From Streptomyces anulatus (GTDB taxonomy: Bacteria > Actinomycetota > Actinomycetes > Streptomycetales > Streptomycetaceae), in assembly GCF_014650675.1 (NCBI RefSeq), contig NZ_BMVK01000004.1, forward strand, positions 425,880 to 489,879: a stretch of DNA of 64,000 bases. Direction: 5' to 3'. The notes under the pieces were generated by a model. The model ran no database searches and was not told the DNA's origin. It saw only the letters and a list, made by a program, of their open reading frames with translations. A program made the position numbers and the translations under genes. Shown here piece by piece: positions 24,905 through 32,700 of this stretch. The first letter of the stretch is position 1, and each line of letters starts with the position of its first letter.

Positions 24905-25138
24905 TCAGTCCTCCGGCCGAAGCCGCTGACGAGCGGCATCAAGTCGCTGGTCATAGTCAGGCGCGAACAGCTCAGAAAGCGCCTTGTCCAGCGTTCCGGC
25001 GATCCGATGGATCGGCGCCCAGACCTCCGGATCGTCGACAACTCGGCTGAGATCCGTCATCTGGAGCTTCTCCAGCCAGTGCGACAACACCAGTGCCTCG
25101 TCACTCGTGAGCTTGATCGTGACCTGGCCATCACTCAT
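24905..25138 (-). CDS. Small hypothetical protein
   Basis: The protein has 77 residues from ATG 25138, chosen over 25144 because AGGA lies 6 nt upstream of it. It is acidic and helical (LTSDEALVLSHWLEKLQMTD, LDKALSELFAPDYDQRLDAARQRLR), with no membrane segment or cysteine in the mature part. I know no family for it. It stands alone in the decayed island between the Tn3-like remnant and the next hypothetical gene. Confidence 0.65.
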   Translation of the reverse strand: MSDGQVTIKLTSDEALVLSHWLEKLQMTDLSRVVDDPEVWAPIHRIAGTLDKALSELFAPDYDQRLDAARQRLRPED

Positions 25139-25386
25139 GCACATTCCTACGGTTCAGCCCGCCCTTGACCTCACGAACCTACTGGCCTTGGACCTCGACC
25201 AAACACATAGGGGCCCCCACGAAAGTCGCACCGGCCCTGTTCGTCGAACGCGACACCGTCGAGCACCGCGGTGCACCTTTCGGTCAACCGGTCGAAGACG
25301 TCTGACCCTTGTCGGCACGTGCCGCGAAACGGTCCTTGCGGGACTGGTCGGCGACTGGGCCGAACTGGTCTCTCCCGTGGTGGGGA

Positions 25387-26253
25387 TCAGCCGCTGAGGT
25401 CGAACACGCCCCACTCGGTGAACGGTTCGGCCTGGACGTAGATCCTGCTTCCTCGGCCGACGACCCGTCGGCGGCCGACGACGGAGCCGTTGGGCAGGGT
25501 GAGCAGGCCGACGTCCGTTGGTTCGACGGATGTTTCGGTGAGCTCTCCGTGGGCGAGCCGGTCCTGCTCCTCGCGGTAGCCGCCGTAGAAGGCCACCCGA
25601 TCGCGGTGGACAGCCACCGCCTTGGCGCCCCGTACGCGGTTCTCCCACACCCTCACGGGCCGGTCGGTGCGGTCGGGGCGTATCTCGACGAGCGGGAAGT
25701 CCGTGTACGGGCATGCCCAGGCGGTGGTGCCCGACACGTTCAGGGCGTAGCAGTCGAAGAGACCGGGGATGTGGGCGTCGTCCGACGTCCAGATGAGCCG
25801 GCCCGTGGCGCTCCAGCGGCGGATTCCGGCCGGGTTCTCGTCGAAGTGCCCGACCCAGATGTGGCCGGCCTCGTCCACGAGCAGGTGCTCGATGGCGTCT
25901 CCGACGGAGAAGGACGAGGTCTCGCGCCCGAGCGCGTCGAAGACCTGGACCTGTTTCGAGTCCTCGTAGCGGCGGGCGCGGGACGCGGCGACGACGAACC
26001 CGCCGTCCGGCAGGCGGTCCAGGTGCGGCCAGCGGGCCCGTACGGCGCTCAGCTCGGTGAGCTCGACGCTGCCGCCCGGATGGACGGAGACGACAAGGGC
26101 GTCGAAGGGCGGAACATCGCCGCCGGGCTGCGGAGCATGTTCGCCGAGCAGCCAGTGTGCGGCGCCGAAGACATCGACGGTACTGGTCAGGACGTGGAGG
26201 TTGTGGTGCGCTCGGGGGAGGTGGGTGTAGGGCGTGAGGGCGGTCTTCTGCAC
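25387..26253 (-). CDS. Hypothetical protein, probable beta-propeller
   Basis: The protein has 288 residues and no signal peptide. Recurrent blade-like strands are visible: LPDGGFVVAASRAR, VQVFDALGRETSSF, DEAGHIWVGHFDE, IRRWSATGRLIW, LPNGSVVGRRRVVGRG. The pattern (x-D-x-x-G-x-h-h-h) suggests a six- or seven-bladed propeller of the NHL/SMP-30 kind. Similar proteins are common in Streptomyces with no known role. Start ATG 26253 is the first in frame. Confidence 0.75.
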   Translation of the reverse strand: MQKTALTPYTHLPRAHHNLHVLTSTVDVFGAAHWLLGEHAPQPGGDVPPFDALVVSVHPGGSVELTELSAVRARWPHLDRLPDGGFVVAASRARRYEDSKQVQVFDALGRETSSFSVGDAIEHLLVDEAGHIWVGHFDENPAGIRRWSATGRLIWTSDDAHIPGLFDCYALNVSGTTAWACPYTDFPLVEIRPDRTDRPVRVWENRVRGAKAVAVHRDRVAFYGGYREEQDRLAHGELTETSVEPTDVGLLTLPNGSVVGRRRVVGRGSRIYVQAEPFTEWGVFDLSG

Positions 26254-26346
26254 GGGCGGGCTCTCCTGGGGTGGGCGGTCACGGTCATTGGGCGCTGCGG
26301 TGAGCGGCGGTCGGCGGCGCGCGCGGCAGAAAGAGGAGAGGGACGC

Positions 26347-26455
26347 CTAGGGCTTGTCCGGCCGATCCTGTCCGAGGCCAGATGAAACCGGTCCGGCCCC
26401 GGGCAGGACCGGCAACGGCGACGTGAGTATTTGTCCGGCCTTGGTCTGGACCGGG
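26347..26455. other. Probable insertion-element end sequence
   Basis: GGCTTGTCCGGCCGATCCTG (26352 onwards), followed by GAGGCCAGAT, resembles the sequence at about 26980-27013 (GGACTTGTCCGATCGGTCAT, then GGGGCCAGAT) that flanks the IS5 transposase remnant. It may be a second, solo copy of that element's end. No gene lies here. Confidence 0.35.
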
Positions 26456-26887
26456 TTACCAGCACGACCGCGGGTCTTGTACGTGCTCTGGCGAGTGCCG
26501 GTCCTCTCCCCTGCCCAGGCCGGTCTGGACCAGGAAGCCGGGATCCGCGTCCCACGGCGGGCCAGCGATGTGCACCCGCTGGGTGCCGGGGATGCCCACC
26601 TCGACGAGGACCCCGCCGCGGAACATCCACAGACCGAACAGATCGTCGTCCTCGTCGTGCAGCATGACCTGCACGCAGGCGGGCTCGTTCCACGGTAGGG
26701 ACTCCAGGTCCTTGAGCACGCCGCGGCGCCCGTTCCACCGCTCGAACTCGATGTGCCAGCCCCCGACGAACCAGGGGATCTGCACGAAACAGCCGTGCCA
26801 GGTGCGGGCCTCGTCCGGCCGAGTCAGCGGCTCCATCACCTCGTCCTCGTACCGCGCCAACACGATGACCTGCGCCATTCTGCTCAT
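26456..26887 (-). CDS. Hypothetical protein
   Basis: The protein has 143 residues from ATG 26887; a GTG at 26893 is possible. It is rich in Trp and acidic residues (FVQIPWFVGGWHIEFERWNG, LHDEDDDLFGLWMFRGGVLV) and looks like a compact alpha/beta or beta protein. There is no signal peptide. The last 20 residues (GEDRHSPEHVQDPRSCW) look out of place and lie next to the element-end sequence, so the C-terminus may have been altered by an insertion. Function is unknown. Confidence 0.6.
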   Translation of the reverse strand: MSRMAQVIVLARYEDEVMEPLTRPDEARTWHGCFVQIPWFVGGWHIEFERWNGRRGVLKDLESLPWNEPACVQVMLHDEDDDLFGLWMFRGGVLVEVGIPGTQRVHIAGPPWDADPGFLVQTGLGRGEDRHSPEHVQDPRSCW

Positions 26888-26974
26888 GCCCACATGTCAC
26901 ACCGCGCCGGGCACTGAGGGCAATCGATTTGGGCCCCGGAGCCGTCGGAGCTCCTTCCGCACGCAGAGGCCGCC

Positions 26975-27205
26975 GCCCAGGACTTGTCCGATCGGTCATG
27001 CTCGGGGCCAGATTTGGTGAGGGCTGCGGCGGTCGCGGTGCCGAGGTGGACATAACGGCGTTTGTCGTAGCGGGTGGCGATGGCTCGGTGCTGCTTGAGC
27101 CGGGTGATGGCCCGTTCGATGGTGTTGCATTTCTTGTACCGGTCCTCGTCGAAACCGGTTGGTCATCCGCCGCGTGAGCCTTTGCGCGGGCTGGGTCCGG
27201 TGGTG
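26975..27205 (-). pseudogene. IS5-family transposase C-terminal remnant
   Basis: The minus strand encodes GFDEDRYKKCNTIERAITRL and KQHRAIATRYDKRRYVHLGT plus ATAAAL. This is the usual C-terminus of IS5-group transposases (the E of the DDE triad is in NTIERAITRLKQ). The N-terminal half is missing and a stop lies just before the block. The downstream sequence resembles the element end at 26352. Confidence 0.75.
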
Positions 27206-27530
27206 CCGAACCGGTTCGGGCAGTGTCCGTCTCCCGCCTGCGGCTCCGGCCCGGATCGTGGAGCATGAGGTCCGGGCCCGGAGGTGTGCGCGGAGCTGGG
27301 GGAGGCTGCGGGGTGGGCCCGGGAGGGGAAGTGCCGGGGACGAGTAACAGGATCTCCGGCGGCAGGAAGGAGAACGTGGTCATGGCCGGGACCGTCTCCG
27401 GCCCCGTCACCTTTACCACCGCGGGCAAGCGTGTGCCCGCTTATCTGCGGGAACCTCTCTGCTGGCCGGCGGCTGGGACGCGCTCGCGGCGGGTACTCAC
27501 CGGTCACGCCCCGACGAATCCGGCGACGCC
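27206..27530. other. Stretch without a supported gene
   Basis: Several open frames cross this stretch on the plus strand, but none shows consistent coding character or a recognisable domain. It probably holds non-coding or decayed sequence between the IS5 remnant and the ATPase fragment. Confidence 0.5.
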
Positions 27531-27645
27531 GTGCCCCCTACGTCCCCCGGGATCAGGACGCAGTCATCCGCACCAGGCTCACGCGGGCGGCGTACGAGGG
27601 CCGGCTGGTGTTGGTGGGCGGGGACTCCACCGTCGTCCCGACTGG
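27530..27645 (+). pseudogene. Fragment of an NTPase N-terminus (YVPRD...GDST)
   Basis: In the frame starting at 27539 the sequence reads YVPRDQDAVIRTRLTRAAYE and then GRLVLVGGDST. This resembles the start of actinobacterial NTPase/TPR proteins, in which PxYVPRDxDxxL precedes a P-loop of the form GDSTAGKT. Here the P-loop is broken after GDST and the frame runs into a perfect terminator hairpin. The family link is from motif memory and is uncertain. Confidence 0.35.
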
Positions 27646-27656
27646 AGACAGTCGTA

Positions 27657-27708
27657 GATCAAGGGCCGGTTTCGGAACAATCCGAAACCGGCCCTTGATC
27701 ATTTTTTT
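27657..27708 (+). terminator. Perfect 20-bp hairpin with U-tract
   Basis: GATCAAGGGCCGGTTTCGGA (27657-27676) pairs perfectly with 27681-27700 around an ACAA loop and is followed by A and seven T. This is a textbook intrinsic terminator pointing along the plus strand. No intact plus-strand gene precedes it; only the ATPase fragment does. The hairpin could also slow minus-strand transcription from the T7SS locus. Confidence 0.9.
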
Positions 27709-27832
27709 GGGGACCAGCATGCGGACGTCCGGGTGCAGGTAGCGCTGGGCGACGAGGGGCGGACCTCCTCGAAGCGGTCCGGCTTGGCGTCGGCTTTCGG
27801 TCGGCTGTTCCTGGCCGTCACCGTCCGACGCG

Positions 27833-27879
27833 CCCCGGCCCCGTACGTGACGCGCTCCGGGTCACGTACGGGGCCGGGG
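27833..27879 (-). terminator. Perfect 19-bp GC hairpin at the end of the T7SS operon
   Basis: CCCCGGCCCCGTACGTGAC (27833-27851) pairs perfectly with 27861-27879 around a 9-nt loop. It lies about 70 bp past the stop of the last gene of the minus-strand T7SS cluster. The lack of a U-tract is usual for Streptomyces terminators. Confidence 0.75.
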
Positions 27880-27946
27880 TCGAGGTCGGGACGGAGCCGG
27901 CGGACGGCCGCACGACCGGCGGCTCCGCACGGTTTGCGCCCGTTGC

Positions 27947-29680
27947 TCAGCCGGTGCAGGTCGCCTTGATCGTCGAAATCGCGTGGTGCTCGTACTTGCT
28001 GTCCCGGCCCCGGTCGTGGATGCGGACGGAGAGCTTCTTGGCGTCGACGGCGAAGGTGCCCGGCACGTTGTACCAGGTGCCTCGGCGGTCCTGCTGGTTG
28101 ACGTAGAAGGAGCCCACCAGGTTGTTGGTCCTGGGCAGGAACCGGTCGTACACCGTGTAGTAGCTCGGGTCGCCACCGACCCGCACGATGTCCGAACTGC
28201 CGGGCACATGGACGGAGATGCTGCACTTCTTGGCGGAGGCGGGCAGGTCGAACAGCCAGGTCGCCGAGCCGCCGGAGTCCTTGGAGGAGCTGCCGGACAT
28301 CGGCATGGAGAGGTACTTGCCCGCGCAGCCGTAACCGCCGAAGCCGCCGCTGTGGGTGGCCCAGCCCTCCTTGCCGTCGCTGTAGTAGCCGTCCCGCTGG
28401 AAGCGCTGGGTGGGGCACTCGTGGCCGGACACCCCGCTGTACACCACGGTGGGCGCCTTGGGCGTCGTCTGGGGCTGCGACTGGGGCGCGGTCTCTGCCG
28501 AGGGGGCCTTGGCGGAGCCTTCCGAGCCCGTACCGGCGGGGGCCTTCGCGCTGGAACCGCTCTTGTCCGTCGTGCCGCCCGTGCCCGCGGAGCCCTTCGC
28601 GTCCTTGGTGCCCTTGGCGCCATCACCCCGCTCGGTCTCGGGTGACCCGTTCGCGCGCTGCGGCCCGTCGCCCCCGCGGACGTGGTTGGCGGGGCCCTTG
28701 TCGCCCCGGACCGGGGCGGCGCCCTGCTGGGGGGAGCCGGGAGCCCGTACGCCGTCGGGGCCCGCGGGGTCGGTGCCCGGCACGTACCCGCCCTCCTGGC
28801 CGTCCTGCTTCCACGCGGCCGCAGCCGCTTCGCCGCGCGTGGGCTTGCCGTCGTCCTTCTGGGCGCCCGCCACGACGAACGGGGCACCGAGGAGCAGCGC
28901 CCCGGCGAAGGCCGCGGCGACCACCATCGGACGCGACACCCGGCCGGGACGCTCCGGAGCGCCGCCCTCCGTGGCCGACGCGCTGTCGGGCGGGCTCGCG
29001 GCGACGGTGGCGGTGGCCGTGGTGGTGGCGGTCGAGGTGGCACCGGATGCGGCGGTCTCGGCGGTGGCGGCACCGGCGGTCCCGGCGGTCTCGGCGGTCC
29101 CGGCGGCCTCTTGGGACACCGATTCGGTCTTCGTGGCACCCGACTCCGTGGCAGCGGTCTCCGTGGCGGCCGCAGCCGCCGCCCCTGCGGGGGCTACCGT
29201 CTTCGCCTCGGCCGTCTCCTCCGCCGAGTTCGCGGTCGTCGCCTCTGCCGCCGGAACCGCCCCGGCGGCGGCCGCCACCGTGCTTCCGCCGGCCGTCTCC
29301 GCCGCTTCCTCCCGGGCAGCCGCCGCGTCCGAGCCCTCCGGCTGCTCCTCGGCCCCCGCCGTGGTCCTGCCGATGGAGACGCCGACCGCGTGCACGGCCG
29401 CCGGGGCCCCGGCCTCCCGCTCCCCGGCCTCCTCCGGGCCGGGCGCGGACGAGGTCGGCGTACGCGCGCCACCGCCGTCCCCGTCGCCGGCGACCGACGT
29501 GTCCCCGCCCTGCGTCGCCGTCCGGGACGCCGGCGCGGACGGGGCCCCTATGCTCCCCGGACCTGAGCCCTGCGCACTGTCCGGCGCCGTTTCCCCGGAG
29601 GCCGCGTCCCGGCCGTTGCCGGGCTCGCTCTCCTCGCTGGACCGCTGTTGCTTCACAGGTCGCCTCTCATTTCCTGCCAT
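27947..29680 (-). CDS. Single-pass membrane protein with secreted beta-sandwich domain
   Basis: The protein has 577 residues; AAGAAGG lies just before ATG 29680. The first 245 residues are low-complexity Ala/Thr/Glu/Gly/Ser and probably a disordered cytoplasmic tail. One membrane helix is at about 249-272 (VVAAAFAGALLLGAPFVVAG). A second disordered linker follows, then a folded C-terminal domain (about 415-577) with paired cysteines and many Tyr/Trp/Gly (GYYSDGKEGWATHSGGFGG, SATWLFDLPASAKKC, GTWYNVPGTFAVD). That domain resembles golvesin-type or carbohydrate-binding beta-sandwiches. It is the last gene after the giant toxin-like gene on the same strand, so it may be a surface partner or adhesin. 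Function is inferred only. Confidence 0.75.
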   Translation of the reverse strand: MAGNERRPVKQQRSSEESEPGNGRDAASGETAPDSAQGSGPGSIGAPSAPASRTATQGGDTSVAGDGDGGGARTPTSSAPGPEEAGEREAGAPAAVHAVGVSIGRTTAGAEEQPEGSDAAAAREEAAETAGGSTVAAAAGAVPAAEATTANSAEETAEAKTVAPAGAAAAAATETAATESGATKTESVSQEAAGTAETAGTAGAATAETAASGATSTATTTATATVAASPPDSASATEGGAPERPGRVSRPMVVAAAFAGALLLGAPFVVAGAQKDDGKPTRGEAAAAAWKQDGQEGGYVPGTDPAGPDGVRAPGSPQQGAAPVRGDKGPANHVRGGDGPQRANGSPETERGDGAKGTKDAKGSAGTGGTTDKSGSSAKAPAGTGSEGSAKAPSAETAPQSQPQTTPKAPTVVYSGVSGHECPTQRFQRDGYYSDGKEGWATHSGGFGGYGCAGKYLSMPMSGSSSKDSGGSATWLFDLPASAKKCSISVHVPGSSDIVRVGGDPSYYTVYDRFLPRTNNLVGSFYVNQQDRRGTWYNVPGTFAVDAKKLSVRIHDRGRDSKYEHHAISTIKATCTG

Positions 29681-29754
29681 TGACCTTCTTCGTCCTCTTG
29701 GATCGCTTCGGGGAGGGTTGGGTTGCCTCCTCCGTCAGGCGAGTCGACACGCCG

Positions 29755-32700
29755 TCACACCACTGGCGCGGCCGAGTCTTCGCCCGGTGGCTGCCGCAAG
29801 CGCTCCGCGGCGGTCCGCAGGTCCCTCAACCACTGCAGATAGTTCTCGAACGACTGGAGGAAGCGGTCCATGTTGTTGGCCCACACCTCCTTGCTCGCCG
29901 CGTGCTGGTAGAACTCGTTCCGCAGCGACACCAACGTGACATTGGCGGCGAGCAGGGCCGGACCGACGGACGAGTGCAGCTCGGCGGCGCTCCCGGCGAT
30001 GAGGATGGCCCCCGCACCGTCGGCCACCTTTCCGTGGGCCGTGGTGGCCGCGTCCCGCACGCTCTTCGGCGCCTTGTTGGTCTTGATCCCGTCGCTCGCG
30101 CTACCGATGTTGCGCAGGTGTTCGTGGGCCAGAGCCCTGTAGACCGCGTCCGCCTGTCTGAACCTCTCCCCGTCGTCGGCCGGTGCCAGGCTGAGCGGAC
30201 GCGCGGACGTCTTGCTGATGTGCGCCTCATCCATGCTGTGCGCGGATGCCAGGACCTCCTGGCCGAAGATCTTCCAGCCGTTCGGCCCGAAACCCAGGAT
30301 GTTCGTGACCTCGGGGAAGGTCCTGCCGCCCCCGCTGCTCATGTACTCGCCGTCGCCGAACCAGTCCATGGTGCGGTGAGTGTGCTGGAACGCCAGCGCG
30401 TCCGCCATCCGACGGCCGGGTGACTGGTAGTGCCAGACCCTCAAGCTGTCCGGCCCCTGAGGACTCCTGGTGACGGCGAAGGCGCATCCGTTCATCGTGG
30501 CCGTGAAGACGAGGCCCGCACCGGGAGCGTCCCCCGGCACCAGGGGGACCTCCGCGTGGCCCACCTGCGTCTCGGGGTTGCTCGCTCCGCCCCTGAGATA
30601 GGGAACGTACGAGGAGTGGAGGTAGTTGTGCTCGGCCTGTACGGGCGGCAGATCCGCGTTCCCGGCGAGCTCCGCCAGGAAGGGGTGCGCCGTCCGGTAC
30701 CCCTGGTGGGACACATACTTCTCCAGGGCGGGCGTCAAGAGGTAGGCCGGACTGTCCGGGCCGTGTCGCCGAGGGTCGGGCGTCAGGACGAACCAGTGCC
30801 GGTCCATGGTGTCCAGGGCCTCCGCGAGTCTGCCGTGGGCATCCTTCAGCGCGGGCCTGTCCCAGCGCGCGTTCATGCCCGCCGTCGTGTCCATGGAGAG
30901 CTTGTTGGTCCTCAGGAAGTCCTGCGGATCGTCGATCAACTGCGCGTGCACCGCGCGCTGTGCCATGAGCTCGGGTGAGTCCGGGGCGGTCTCGGATGTG
31001 TCCTGAGCGGTCTCGGTCGCTTCCGGGGCGGCCGGGACGATCTCGTCCGTGTTCAGCAGGAGGGGGTTGAGCGCCTCGAAGATCGTGTCCGAGAGCGAGA
31101 CGGGCGGTCGCTGCGCTCCCTCCTGCGGGGCAGGGAGCGCGGCGGCGTCCGGCTCCACCCCTTCGTCCGCCGCGACCCGCATACCGTGCTGCTGCGCGAC
31201 GGAGTCGTCTCCGGCCCGAACTGCCGTCAGGTCGGTCACGGAGTTGTTCGGTGTGCGCATGGGGCGGAAGTGGGTTCTGTCCTCCCCGTCCTGATCACCC
31301 AGAAGGTTCGCCATCTCGGAGTTCAAACGGATGACCTCGCGGGCACGTTCATAGATCTCGGTCAGTGCCTGCTTCTGTTCCGCGTCGATCTCCCGCTGCT
31401 TCGCCCTCCATTCGTCGGTGTCGGGCACCCTGGGGAGGTTGTCGAAATCTTCCTGGGTCCGCACCGTGTACGTGGTCGTGAGTATCAGCTCGTTGCGCTT
31501 CTCACCGGGAGACGCCGTGTAGACGAGGATGTCCAGGCCGCCGATCTCGCCGCCGGCGATCCGCTTCCTGGCCTCGGGCCACTCCGTGGTGGTGAGGACG
31601 CTGCTGTCGTGGATTCCGTCCAGCACGTGGGCGGTGACCCGGTTCGTGAGGCCCTGGGCGTAGGTACGGGACAACTGGAGCCACAGCTCACCCATGGTCG
31701 GGGAGTCGTCCCAACGGGGAAGCCCGAACCCGAGGCCGTTGAAGATGTAGCCCTGGACGGATGATTCCAAGGCCACGCCGGCTCCGACGGTGGCGGTGCT
31801 GATCGCCTCGGCCGCACCCATCTTCGACCAGATCTGGCCGTGCTCGGCCGAGTCCGCGGCGCGCCTGACCACGATTCCGTCGAAGCCCGCTGTGTCCTGG
31901 TGCTGGAGGAACCACAGGTAGTTCAGCTGGTGGCCCATCACCTCTTCCGACTGGAAGCCCTTCATGATCGCGGCGACGGCGGCCGTGTCGATCTCGTTCC
32001 TGTCCGTGCGTCCGGCCAGGGCCATCTTCCTGTCCGATGCGACGGTTTCCAGCCACGCGGCCACGCCCTGTCGGAATTCCTCATTCCCGGCCAGCGGCTT
32101 GATGCTGTTGATCCGGTCCCACAGCTCTTCTCGCTGTCGGTCGAAGTCCTGTTGTGCTTTCAGCGTGGCGTCATCGCCCGCCGTGCTGGATGATTCGGCG
32201 GCCGCGACGCCCTTGTCCGGATCGTTCAGCAGCAGCTTGTCCGCGTTCCGCACCGGGGCGTGGCCGTCCTTGGGCTTCGTCAGCCCGCCGACGGCCGTGT
32301 CGCCGTCCTCGCCGCCGTGCCCCCTTTCCTGCCCGAGCAGGGCGTCCAGCGCGTCGGGCTCGCTCGCGGTCACCCACTGGCCCGGTCGCCCGGCCGTCGG
32401 GTCCTGGAGCAGGGCCAGCACGCCGGTCGTTCCACCTGCGCCGGACCCGGTCACATGGCCGACCGCGACGTCGGGGGCGTACCAGCGGCGTCCCGGCACC
32501 GCCCGTGCGGCGTCCATGACGACGCTTCCACCGTCCGTGGAACGGGTGACCGCGGTGTTGCACGCCACGAGCACCACCGGGGCGGGCGGCTGGTCGGGGT
32601 CGGTCAGCGTCTCCATGAAGCGGGCGAACTGGGCGCCGTCCACCACCAGCGGCAGCTCACCGTGGATGTGGAGCTTGACGCCGTGCCGGGAGCCGTGCGC

